DNA from: an uncultured Porphyromonadaceae bacterium
GTDB taxonomy: Bacteria > Bacteroidota > Bacteroidia > Bacteroidales > Muribaculaceae
Length of the DNA: 64,000 nucleotides
Direction: 5' to 3'
Assembly: GCA_947177685.1 (NCBI GenBank)
Contig: CAMWVE010000005.1
Location: 1 to 64,000, forward strand
The notes beneath the pieces are model-generated. The model was given only the letters and a program-made list of their open reading frames with translations, was not told where the DNA came from and ran no database searches. Positions 7,456 through 15,701 of the stretch are shown one piece after another (within the stretch, counting starts at the first letter, position 1; every line of letters begins with the position of its first letter). A program made the position numbers and the translations under genes.

Positions 7456-9219
7456 ATGGAAACCATAGAACTTAATAAGATTAAATCACCTGCCGACATC
7501 CGCAAAATGGATGTGACAGAGTTGAAATCGCTTGCAGCAGCTTTGCGTAAAACTTTGATTCAGAAACTTGCCGCACATGGAGGTCATGCCGGTCCTAACC
7601 TCGGAATGGTTGAGGCTATTGTGGCGCTCCATTATGTTTTCAACACACCTCAGGACAAGATTGTGTTCGATGTCTCGCATCAGACTTATCCCCACAAAAT
7701 GATTACAGGGCGTATGGAGGCATTCACTGATCCGGTGCACTATGATGATGTCACAGGCTACACTAATCCGCGCGAAAGTGAGTATGACCTTTTCTCGCTC
7801 GGTCACACATCTTCGGCGATTGCGCTCGCTTCCGGCATAGCTAAAGCCCGTGACATGGTCGGTGGCACTGAAAATGTAGTCGCTGTAATCGGTGACGGAT
7901 CGCTCAGCGGCGGTGTGGCTTTTGAAGGACTCGACTACGGCGCCACACTCGGCACAAACTTCATTGTGGTGGTCAATGACAATGACATGAGTATCGCCGA
8001 AAACCACGGCGGCATTTATGATAATCTCCGTGAACTCCGCGAAACCAATGGCACGGCAGCCAACAATCTGTTCCGTGCTTTCGGCTATGACTACCGTTAT
8101 GTGGCTTACGGCAACGACCTTTCGAGTCTGATTGCTGCATTCCGTGAAGTTAAGGACAGCAACCGCCCTGTTGTGGTGCATATCAACACCATGAAGGGAA
8201 TGGGTTTACCTGTGGCTGAGTGTCACAAGGAGCAGTTCCATTTCACAGCCCCGTTCGATGCCGCCACAGGAGCGCTTGTAAATAATGCCTCCCCGGTCAG
8301 CTATGCCGATTTGTTTGCCACAGACTTCCTTGAGCAGATAAGCCATAACCCCGGTCTTGTGGCGATTACTGCCGGTACTCCGGGTGTGATTGGTTTCGGT
8401 CCTGACCGCCGTGCTCAGGCTGGCAAGCATTTCATAGACGTGGGTATTGCCGAGCAGCAGGCTGTTGCCATGGCAAGCGGTCTTGCCAAAAGGGGAGCGA
8501 CCCCGGTGGTAGGACTTGCCAGCACCTTCCTTCAGCGTGCCTACGACCAGTTCAGTCAGGATATAGCACTGAACCGTCAGCCTGCCACATTCCTTGTGTT
8601 CTATGGCTCAATGTTTGGAATGAACGACGAGACACACCTCGGATTCTTCGATCTTGCGCTCCTCTCCGACATACCTGATTTGCCCGTCTACACCCCCTCG
8701 TGTCGCGAGGAATTCATGGCAATGCTCCATTGGTCGGAACGCCAGCGTCAAACACCTGCAGTAATACGAATTCCGGGCGGCAGTGTCAAGTCAAACCCCG
8801 ATGTGGAGATTCTCGATGATTACCTGAATCCTCCCTATCAGATTCTACGCAAGGGATCGCGCGTGGCGCTTATTGGTGTGGGTGGATTCCTTCCGGTAGT
8901 GACCGAAGCTGCCGACATCCTTGCCGGTTCAGGCGTAGATGCGACGGTCATAAACCCGCGTCAGGTGTCATATCTTGATACTGAATCTATTGACACTCTC
9001 CGCGACTATGACGTGATAATCACGGCTGAGGACGGCATTGTTGACGGTGGTTATGGTCAGAAAGTGGCTTCTTACCTCGGTACAGCGCCGGTAAAGGTCA
9101 TAAATCTGGGATTACCTAAGGCGTTCCTTAACCGCTATAATGCCAAGGAGTTGCAGAGCAGTTGTGGCATGACGCCACAGCAGATTGCCGACACCGTCAT
9201 GGCTAACCTGCGACAGTGA
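7456..9219 (+). CDS. dxs: 1-deoxy-D-xylulose-5-phosphate synthase
   Basis: This enzyme condenses pyruvate and glyceraldehyde 3-phosphate to DXP, the first step of the MEP isoprenoid pathway and a precursor for thiamine and pyridoxal. The thiamine-diphosphate motif starts at GDGSLSGG and ends at NDNDMSI. A conserved N-terminal His lies in AHGGHAGPNLG, and the transketolase central part holds DVGIAEQQAVAMASGLA. At 587 residues it is slightly shorter than the usual 620-640. Since it follows a terminator and precedes htpG's own promoter, it is probably a single-gene unit. Some short DXS-like transketolases exist, so exact substrate use is inferred. Confidence 0.88.
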   Translation: METIELNKIKSPADIRKMDVTELKSLAAALRKTLIQKLAAHGGHAGPNLGMVEAIVALHYVFNTPQDKIVFDVSHQTYPHKMITGRMEAFTDPVHYDDVTGYTNPRESEYDLFSLGHTSSAIALASGIAKARDMVGGTENVVAVIGDGSLSGGVAFEGLDYGATLGTNFIVVVNDNDMSIAENHGGIYDNLRELRETNGTAANNLFRAFGYDYRYVAYGNDLSSLIAAFREVKDSNRPVVVHINTMKGMGLPVAECHKEQFHFTAPFDAATGALVNNASPVSYADLFATDFLEQISHNPGLVAITAGTPGVIGFGPDRRAQAGKHFIDVGIAEQQAVAMASGLAKRGATPVVGLASTFLQRAYDQFSQDIALNRQPATFLVFYGSMFGMNDETHLGFFDLALLSDIPDLPVYTPSCREEFMAMLHWSERQRQTPAVIRIPGGSVKSNPDVEILDDYLNPPYQILRKGSRVALIGVGGFLPVVTEAADILAGSGVDATVINPRQVSYLDTESIDTLRDYDVIITAEDGIVDGGYGQKVASYLGTAPVKVINLGLPKAFLNRYNAKELQSSCGMTPQQIADTVMANLRQ

Positions 9220-9248
9220 CAGCCTGCCACAACGCGGCATTTTGATTT

Positions 9249-9264
9249 TGGCACGACCTTTGCT
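9249..9264 (+). promoter_or_regulatory. Sigma-54 (RpoN) type promoter before htpG
   Basis: TGGCAC (9249-9254), five bases, then TTGCT (9260-9264) match the full -24/-12 consensus TGGCACG-N4-TTGCW, with GG and GC ten bases apart. Initiation would fall near 9275, giving a leader of about 24 bases before the htpG ATG. A weaker reading is the housekeeping -7 box GACCTTTG (9255-9262, one mismatch), but no TTTG lies at the matching -33 distance. No enhancer-binding-protein site was identified. Confidence 0.6.
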
Positions 9265-9298
9265 TATATCAATTTAGAACAATTTAAATCCCAACGAT

Positions 9299-11341
9299 AT
9301 GCAAAAAGGAACAATCGGGGTTACGACTGAGAATATTTTCCCCGTTATCAAAAAATTTCTCTACAGCGACCATGAAATATTCCTGCGTGAACTGGTTTCC
9401 AACGCCGTTGACGCAACGCAGAAAATCCGTACTCTCGCTTCCTTCGGCGAATACAAGGGCGAACTCGGCACACTCGATGTCCGCGTCACCATCGACAAGG
9501 AGGCAGGCACACTCACTGTGTCGGACCACGGAATTGGTATGACAGCTGATGATATCAACAAATACATCAACCAGATAGCCTTCTCCGGCGCAGAGGAGTT
9601 TCTGGAGAAATACAAGGATAACGCCAACAGCATCATAGGTCACTTCGGTCTCGGTTTCTACTCTGCCTTTATGGTGGCAAAGAAAGTGGAAATCCGCTCG
9701 CTCTCATACAAGGAAGGTGCCGAGGCTGTGCGATGGGAGTGCGACGGCTCGCCTGAGTACACCATGGAACCATGCGAAAAATCAGAGCGCGGAACAGATA
9801 TCGTCCTTTACATCGATGACGATAATAAGGAATTCCTTGAACAGTCGCGCATCGACTCACTGCTCCGCAAATATTGCCGCTTCCTCCCCGTGCCCGTAAT
9901 CTCCGGCAAGGAACAGGAGTGGAAAGACGGTAAAATGGTTGACACTGACCGCGATAAGGTCATCAACAGCACCGAACCTATCTGGATGAAGAAACCTGCC
10001 GACCTCACCCGTGAGGATTATCTCAAATTCTATCAGGACCTTTATCCCGGACAGGAAGAACCGCTGTTCTGGATACATCTGAACGTCGATTATCCCTTCA
10101 CTCTGACCGGCATACTGTTCTTCCCCAAAATCAAGAATAATTTCGAGATAACCAAAAACCGTATTCAGCTCTATTCAAATCAGGTGTTCGTGACTGATTC
10201 GGTCGAGGGTGTGGTGCCTGAGTTCATGATGCTCCTTCAGGGTGTCATCGATTCACCTGACATCCCCCTGAACGTGTCGCGTTCTTATCTGCAGAGCGAT
10301 GCCTCGGTTAAGAAAATCTCATCATACATAACCAAGAAAGTCTCTGCCCGACTCGAAGAACTCTTCAAGGAATCGCGTCAGGATTTCGAGGCTAAGTGGG
10401 ATGACATCAAGATTTTCATAGAGTATGGTATGCTCACCGACACCAAGTTCTGCGATGCCGCTATGAAATTCTGTCTGCTCAAGGATGTACAGGGCAAATA
10501 TTTCACTATCGATGAATACAAAACGCTTATCGAACCCGAACAGACTGACAAGGACGGCAACATCATCTTCCTCTATGCCACCGACCGCGAGGCTCAGTAT
10601 AACTACATCCAGAGTGCGGAAAGCCGTGGCTACAACGTGCTCATGATGGATGGTCAGCTTGACAACCACTTCGTTGGACTGCTGGAACAGAAGATTGAAA
10701 AGAGCCGTTTCGTGCGTGTGGACTCCGATGTAATCGATAACCTCATTGTTAAGGATAACCGCAAGGAAGCCGATCTCACCCCGCTGCAGCGCAACATACT
10801 GACAACTCTGTTCCGTTCGCAGCTGCCTCAGATGCAGAACGCGCAGTTCCTCGTAACCTTCGAGGCGCTCCATGCCGGTGATGCCCCCATCGTCATCACC
10901 CTCAACGAGTTCATGCGCCGTATGAAAGATATGGCGGCAATGCAGCCCGGCATGGACATCTACGGTAATCTCCCTAACAACTACAACCTTGTTGTCAACA
11001 CCGAGCATCCGCTCATTGTCAAACTCCGCGACGAGGCGCAGAACAACCTTGGCGATCAGGTATCACCGCTTGAAAAGAAAATCGACGACGGCAACGCCCT
11101 GATAACCGACCTTCGTGCAGCCGTCAAGGATGGCAAGCCCACTGCCGAGCAGGAAAAGCAGCAGCAGGAACTCGAAGTCGATGTTGCCAAAGCCCGTGCC
11201 GATGAGGAGAAAATCATCGCTGACTATGCAGCCAACACACCGCTCGTAAGTCAGCTCATCGACCTCGCCCTCCTCGGCAACGGACTGCTGAAAGGCGAAG
11301 CCCTCAGCAAATTCATTCGTCGCTCCGTCGATCTCCTCTAA
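9299..11341 (+). CDS. htpG: Molecular chaperone HtpG (bacterial Hsp90)
   Basis: A cytoplasmic ATP-dependent homodimeric chaperone that helps client proteins remodel during stress. The N-terminal GHKL ATPase domain shows RELVSNAVDATQKI, SDHGIGMT and GHFGLGFYSAFMVA. The middle domain includes FFPKIKNNF and the arginine-bearing SRSYLQSDASVKKI, and the C-terminal dimerisation region is rich in charged coiled-coil residues. The length of 680 is slightly longer than E. coli HtpG, as is normal in Bacteroidetes. It stands alone, between a sigma-54-like promoter and a strong terminator. Confidence 0.97.
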   Translation: MQKGTIGVTTENIFPVIKKFLYSDHEIFLRELVSNAVDATQKIRTLASFGEYKGELGTLDVRVTIDKEAGTLTVSDHGIGMTADDINKYINQIAFSGAEEFLEKYKDNANSIIGHFGLGFYSAFMVAKKVEIRSLSYKEGAEAVRWECDGSPEYTMEPCEKSERGTDIVLYIDDDNKEFLEQSRIDSLLRKYCRFLPVPVISGKEQEWKDGKMVDTDRDKVINSTEPIWMKKPADLTREDYLKFYQDLYPGQEEPLFWIHLNVDYPFTLTGILFFPKIKNNFEITKNRIQLYSNQVFVTDSVEGVVPEFMMLLQGVIDSPDIPLNVSRSYLQSDASVKKISSYITKKVSARLEELFKESRQDFEAKWDDIKIFIEYGMLTDTKFCDAAMKFCLLKDVQGKYFTIDEYKTLIEPEQTDKDGNIIFLYATDREAQYNYIQSAESRGYNVLMMDGQLDNHFVGLLEQKIEKSRFVRVDSDVIDNLIVKDNRKEADLTPLQRNILTTLFRSQLPQMQNAQFLVTFEALHAGDAPIVITLNEFMRRMKDMAAMQPGMDIYGNLPNNYNLVVNTEHPLIVKLRDEAQNNLGDQVSPLEKKIDDGNALITDLRAAVKDGKPTAEQEKQQQELEVDVAKARADEEKIIADYAANTPLVSQLIDLALLGNGLLKGEALSKFIRRSVDLL

Positions 11342-11367
11342 TCCCTCACTCATATAAAAACAGCATT

Positions 11368-11414
11368 GAGAGTATGCCCCCGGACTTCCCGTCCTCGGGC
11401 ATACTCTCTTTTTT
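11368..11414 (+). terminator. Rho-independent terminator after htpG
   Basis: A perfect 12-bp stem, GAGAGTATGCCC (11368-11379) with GGGCATACTCTC (11397-11408), is followed by a run of T residues. Confidence 0.9.
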
Positions 11415-11498
11415 GTCAATCCACGGATAGCCCGTCAAGGCTATTGTTGCAAAGCCAAATAAATGCCTTCCACTTACCTCATAAATACCAACTAAAAA

Positions 11499-11705
11499 CT
11501 AACAAATCATTGCCACCACAATAATGGCGGCTCCGATGAAAATTGTCAGGAAGCAGTAGTTTCTGCGCAGCCGCATGACACACTTTTTCTCTGGCGATTT
11601 TTCCAGTTCGTCCTTCATTACCATTCTTCTTGATGCCTGCCATGCAAGCGCCAGCCAGCCGATGACAATAATTGCTATTCCAATCCAAAGTAATATGTTT
11701 CCCAT
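11499..11705 (-). CDS. Small two-helix membrane protein
   Basis: A 68-residue protein beginning MGNILLWIGIAI, with hydrophobic helices at about 2-21 and 49-67 and a basic, charged loop between them (RRMVMKDELEKSPEKK). I place the start at ATG 11705, because the longer upstream frame runs back into AT-rich noncoding DNA. No family is recognised. It sits alone on the minus strand between htpG and the etf operon. Function unknown; the coding call rests on the helix-loop-helix layout. Confidence 0.5.
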   Translation of the reverse strand: MGNILLWIGIAIIVIGWLALAWQASRRMVMKDELEKSPEKKCVMRLRRNYCFLTIFIGAAIIVVAMIC

Positions 11706-11826
11706 AACAGTTTCTTTTTGTGTTAAAACATAGTGCATGTCTGCAATGTTCATGGCGGTTCTCAAGCAACGATAGGTCAAAAAGTAGGTTAAATTGTTCC
11801 GAAAATGAAACATTTTGGGCAAAAGG

Positions 11827-11858
11827 TTTGATAGTGAGCAAAATTTCCATTAACTTTG
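11827..11858 (+). promoter_or_regulatory. Promoter of the etfBA-acdA operon
   Basis: TTTG (11827-11830), 20 bases, then TAACTTTG (11851-11858) are a perfect Bacteroidetes promoter, 42 bases before the etfB ATG. Confidence 0.75.
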
Positions 11859-11900
11859 TGGTCTTAAAACGATTATTATATCACATTAAATTTTAATAAT

Positions 11901-12773
11901 ATGAGTCTAAACATCATTGTTCTTGCAAAACAGGTGCCTGACACCCGTAATGTGGGAAAAGATGCAATGAAGGAAGATGGCACTATCAATCGCGCGGCTC
12001 TGCCCGCCATCTTCAACCCTGAGGACCTCAACGCGCTGGAACAGGCGCTCCGTCTGAAGGATGCAAATCCCGGTTCTACTGTAACACTTCTGACAATGGG
12101 TCTCCCCCGTGCTTCAGAAATTATCCGCGAAGCAATTTTCCGCGGTGCCGATGGTGGCATAGTGCTGACTGACCGCGCTTTAGGCGGTGCCGACACTCTT
12201 GCCACTTCTTATTCTCTGGCACAGGCTGTCAAGAAATTCGGCAACTATGACATCATCCTTGGCGGTCGTCAGGCTATCGACGGCGACACTGCTCAGGTAG
12301 GTCCCCAGATAGCTGAAAAATTAGGTATTCCTCAGGTTACCTACGCTGAGGAAATCCTTGACCTTAGCAACGGCACCGTAACTGTTAAGCGCCGTCTGGA
12401 ATCAGGCGTGGAAACCGTTAAGGCTCCGCTCCCCTGCGTGGTTACCGTAAATGGTTCGGCTGCTGAATGTCGTCCCCGCAATGCAAAACGTCTGATGCGC
12501 TACAAACGCGCCGTTTCTCCTTCGGAAAAAGCCAAACTTTCCGAGTCTGAACAGGCTTTTGTTGATGCACACCCCTATCTGCAGCTTCAGGAATGGAGCG
12601 CCGCTTATGTCGATGCCGATCCCGAACAGATTGGTCTGCCCGGTTCGCCCACTAAAGTGAAAGCCATCGAAAATGTTGTTTTCACCGCTAAGGAAAGCCG
12701 CCGCATGGACAACAACGATGAGCAGATTGAGGAACTTATCAAAGAACTTATTGCTAACCACACCATCGGCTGA
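11901..12773 (+). CDS. etfB: Electron transfer flavoprotein, beta subunit
   Basis: The beta subunit of the soluble ETF heterodimer, which carries electrons between acyl-CoA dehydrogenases and other carriers. The family signature appears in VLAKQVPDTRNVG at the N-terminus, NPEDLNALEQALRLKD, and DYDIILGGRQAIDGDT-like residues near 115-130. At 290 residues it is a little longer than the usual 250-265. It lies 30 bases before etfA and is followed by the dehydrogenase, so all three subunits should be made together. Whether this ETF bifurcates electrons, which needs a second FAD in place of AMP, cannot be settled by eye. Confidence 0.93.
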   Translation: MSLNIIVLAKQVPDTRNVGKDAMKEDGTINRAALPAIFNPEDLNALEQALRLKDANPGSTVTLLTMGLPRASEIIREAIFRGADGGIVLTDRALGGADTLATSYSLAQAVKKFGNYDIILGGRQAIDGDTAQVGPQIAEKLGIPQVTYAEEILDLSNGTVTVKRRLESGVETVKAPLPCVVTVNGSAAECRPRNAKRLMRYKRAVSPSEKAKLSESEQAFVDAHPYLQLQEWSAAYVDADPEQIGLPGSPTKVKAIENVVFTAKESRRMDNNDEQIEELIKELIANHTIG

Positions 12774-12803
12774 TAAGCGGGTGATTAATTATAGAAAAGT
12801 CTT

Positions 12804-13832
12804 ATGGCAGACAATAATAACTTAATCGTATATTGCGAATTCGACGAAGGCAAAATCGCTGACGTGAGCCTTGAACTCCTTACCAAAGGTCGTCAGTTAG
12901 CTTCGGAACTTGGTGTGAAACTTGAGGCAATCGTTATCGGTGACAAGCTCGATGGCGTTGAGGAGCAGCTTTTTCCCTACGGCGTTGACACTGTCTATAA
13001 AGTTGAGGACAAACGCCTTTACCCCTATACCTCTAACCCCCACGCCGCAGTGCTCATCAATCTTTTCAAGGAAATCAAACCGCAGATTTGCCTCATGGGT
13101 GCAACCTGCATAGGTCGTGACCTCGGTCCCCGTGTGTCATCATGCCTCCACAGCGGTCTGACTGCTGACTGTACAGCACTTGAAATCGGTGACCACAAGG
13201 ATCCCAAAACCGGCAAGGAATATCAGAACCTGCTCTATCAGATCCGTCCCGCATTCGGCGGCAACATCGTGGCAACAATCGTAAATCCCGATTGTCGCCC
13301 CCAGATGGCTACCGTTCGCGAAGGTGTGATGAAGAAAGAGGTCTTTGACCCCGCTTACAAGGGCGAGGTAATCAATCTCGACCCCAAAAAATATGTCAGC
13401 GACACTGATTTCGTAGTTGAAATCATTGACCGACACATCGAAAAATCAAAAATCAACATCAAAAACTCTCCCATCATTGTTGCCGGCGGTTACGGTGTAG
13501 GAAGCAAGGAAAACTTCCAGCTTCTGCACGAACTGGCTGCTACTCTGGGCGGAGAAGTTGGTGCATCACGCGCAGCGGTGGATGCAGGTTTCACCGAACA
13601 TGACCGCCAGATCGGTCAGACCGGTGTCACCGTTCGTCCGAAGCTTTATATCGCCTGCGGCATCTCCGGTCAGATTCAGCACATCGCCGGCATGCAGGAA
13701 AGCTCCATCATTATTTCAATCAATAATGACCCCAACGCGCCCATCAACACCATCGCCGACTATGTTATCACCGGCGACATGGAAGAAGTGGTGCCCAAAC
13801 TCATTAAATATTATAAGAAAAACTCCAAGTAA
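12804..13832 (+). CDS. etfA: Electron transfer flavoprotein, alpha subunit
   Basis: The FAD-holding subunit of ETF. The C-terminal FAD domain is clear: GGYGVGSKENF, then GASRAAVDAGF, IGQTGVTVRPKLYIACGISG, and SINNDPNAPINTIADYVITGD (split here for length), which are the ETF-alpha signature blocks. The N-terminal half carries the alpha/beta domain that pairs with EtfB, including GATCIGRDLGPR. At 342 residues it is near the usual length. Stop and next start are nine bases apart. Confidence 0.94.
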   Translation: MADNNNLIVYCEFDEGKIADVSLELLTKGRQLASELGVKLEAIVIGDKLDGVEEQLFPYGVDTVYKVEDKRLYPYTSNPHAAVLINLFKEIKPQICLMGATCIGRDLGPRVSSCLHSGLTADCTALEIGDHKDPKTGKEYQNLLYQIRPAFGGNIVATIVNPDCRPQMATVREGVMKKEVFDPAYKGEVINLDPKKYVSDTDFVVEIIDRHIEKSKINIKNSPIIVAGGYGVGSKENFQLLHELAATLGGEVGASRAAVDAGFTEHDRQIGQTGVTVRPKLYIACGISGQIQHIAGMQESSIIISINNDPNAPINTIADYVITGDMEEVVPKLIKYYKKNSK

Positions 13833-13841
13833 CAGATTATC

Positions 13842-15548
13842 ATGGCTAACTTTTATACAGATAACCCCGACCTGAAACTCCATCTCAGCCACCCCTTGAT
13901 GGAGAAAATCGTCGCTCTGAAAGAACGTGATTACACGGATGCAGAGAAATTCGACTATGCCCCGGTTGACTATGCCGATGCAATGGACAACTACGACAAG
14001 GTTCTTGACATTGTAGGTGAAATTTGTGGCGGTGTCATCGCAGAAAACGCTGAAGATGTTGACCATCAGGGTCCCCATGTGGAAAACAGCCGTGTAATCT
14101 ATGCTGACGGCACTCAGAAAAACCTCGACGTTTGCCGCAAGGCAGGTCTGATGGGAATGTCTATGCCCCGTCGCTACGGCGGTCTGAACTTCCCCATCAC
14201 CCCTTACATCATGGCTGCCGACATTGTGAGCCGTGCCGACACCGGTTTTGAAAACCTCTGGGGTCTGCAGGACTGCGCCGAAACTCTCTACGAATTCGGC
14301 GACGAGGACCAGAAACAGCGCTTCATCCCCCGCGTTTGCGAAGGTGAGACCATGTCAATGGACCTTACCGAGCCTGATGCCGGTTCTGACCTCCAGAGCG
14401 TAATGCTCAAAGCCACTCAGGATGCCGACGGCACTTGGCGCCTCAACGGTGTGAAACGTTTCATCACCAACGGTGACAGCGACATTCACCTCGTGCTCGC
14501 TCGCTCTGAAGAAGGTTCGAAGGATGCGCGCGGTCTGTCAATGTTCATCTATGACAAACGCGACGGTGGCGTAAACGTTCGCCGCATCGAGAACAAGATG
14601 GGTATCAAGGGTTCTCCCACCTGCGAACTCGTTTACAAAAATGCCAAGGCTGAACTTTGCGGCTCACGCAAAATGGGTCTTATCAAATATGTGATGGCGT
14701 TGATGAACGGCGCTCGTCTGGGCATCGCCGCTCAGAGCGTGGGTGTCAGCGAGATCGCTTACCGCGAAGCGCTGCAGTATGCCAAGGAACGTCAGCAGTT
14801 CGGCAAAGCCATCATCGAGTTCCCCGCTGTTTACGAGATGCTCGCCGTGATGAAAGCCAAACTTGACGCTTCACGCTGCCTGCTCTACGAAACCGCACGC
14901 TACGTTGACCTCTACAAAGCTTACGAGGATATTTCAAAAGAGCGCAAACTCACTCCGGAAGAACGCGCCGAAATGAAGCTCTACAACAAGTATGCCAACG
15001 CGCTCACACCCCTCGCAAAAGGAATGGGCAGCGAATATTGCAACCAGAATGCATACGACTGTATTCAGATCCATGGCGGTTCAGGTTTCATGAAGGATTA
15101 TGCTTGCGAACGCATCTACCGCGACGCCCGCATCACCTCAATCTACGAAGGTACCACTCAGCTTCAGGTAGTAGCAGCTATCGGTAACGTCACCACCGGC
15201 ATGTATGGCAACATCATAGCCACCTATCAGGATATGCTTGTTACCGAGGAACTTAAGCCTTTGAAGGATGAAGTTGAAAAAATGATTGAAATCTACAACA
15301 AGGCTGTGGCTGCCGTTAACGAGATCAACGATCCGGAATATACCTCGTTCCAAGCTCGTCGCCTCGTGGAAATGGCTGCCGACATCATCATGAGCTACCT
15401 GCTCATCACCGATGCCTCACGCTACGGTTCTGAATCAATGGCTAAGAGCGCACATGTTTATGTCAACATGGCAAAGGCTGAAGTTGCAAAACACAGCGAG
15501 TTCATAGCTACATTCTCACCCGCACAGGTTGAAGCCTACAAGGCTTGA
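13842..15548 (+). CDS. Acyl-CoA dehydrogenase, long form
   Basis: An FAD enzyme that makes the alpha-beta double bond in an acyl-CoA and passes electrons to the ETF encoded just upstream. The standard fold is present: MDLTEPDAGSDLQS in the middle domain, KRFITNG, and the C-terminal catalytic segment IYEGTTQLQ with the base Glu, preceded by QIHGGSGFMKDY. At 568 residues it is about 180 longer than classical members. The extra C-terminal part (about 420-568) is helical, as in the DmdC-like and related long acyl-CoA dehydrogenases. A short linker of Glu/Lys-rich residues (EDISKERKLTPEER) interrupts the helical domain. Substrate unknown. Confidence 0.9.
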   Translation: MANFYTDNPDLKLHLSHPLMEKIVALKERDYTDAEKFDYAPVDYADAMDNYDKVLDIVGEICGGVIAENAEDVDHQGPHVENSRVIYADGTQKNLDVCRKAGLMGMSMPRRYGGLNFPITPYIMAADIVSRADTGFENLWGLQDCAETLYEFGDEDQKQRFIPRVCEGETMSMDLTEPDAGSDLQSVMLKATQDADGTWRLNGVKRFITNGDSDIHLVLARSEEGSKDARGLSMFIYDKRDGGVNVRRIENKMGIKGSPTCELVYKNAKAELCGSRKMGLIKYVMALMNGARLGIAAQSVGVSEIAYREALQYAKERQQFGKAIIEFPAVYEMLAVMKAKLDASRCLLYETARYVDLYKAYEDISKERKLTPEERAEMKLYNKYANALTPLAKGMGSEYCNQNAYDCIQIHGGSGFMKDYACERIYRDARITSIYEGTTQLQVVAAIGNVTTGMYGNIIATYQDMLVTEELKPLKDEVEKMIEIYNKAVAAVNEINDPEYTSFQARRLVEMAADIIMSYLLITDASRYGSESMAKSAHVYVNMAKAEVAKHSEFIATFSPAQVEAYKA

Positions 15549-15576
15549 TACTCCGCATAAAGTTTTCATAACTCCG

Positions 15577-15615
15577 AGGGGGGAAGTTTCATATTTTTTG
15601 GAACTTCCCCCCTCT
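15577..15615 (+). terminator. Hairpin after the acyl-CoA dehydrogenase
   Basis: The arms GAGGGGGGAAGTTTC (15577-15591) and GAACTTCCCCCCTC (15602-15615) form a long GC-rich stem. The T run is in the loop and not after the stem, so termination efficiency is uncertain. Confidence 0.55.
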
Positions 15616-15621
15616 TCAGAT

Positions 15622-15653
15622 TTGTATTCCTGCAAAATAAATGTTATCTTTGC
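15622..15653 (+). promoter_or_regulatory. Promoter of the polyferredoxin operon
   Basis: TTTG (15622-15625), 20 bases, then TATCTTTG (15646-15653) are a perfect Bacteroidetes promoter, 48 bases before the ATG at 15702. Confidence 0.75.
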
Positions 15654-15701
15654 GTTCAGTAACAATCATAAATCACATTAGACTAACAATTTAACACTGT
15701 A

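Noticed and set aside
7486..8181. Minus-strand 231-residue frame opposite dxs
   Set aside because: A clear shadow of dxs codon use; no promoter and no homology-like motifs.
10322..11008. Minus-strand 228-residue frame opposite htpG
   Set aside because: Shadow of htpG; hydrophobic Val/Leu/Glu-rich translation without a recognisable fold or start.
15577..15615. Bidirectional terminator reading for the GC-rich hairpin
   Set aside because: Only one T run exists and it is inside the loop; I kept a low-confidence terminator call without a second direction.
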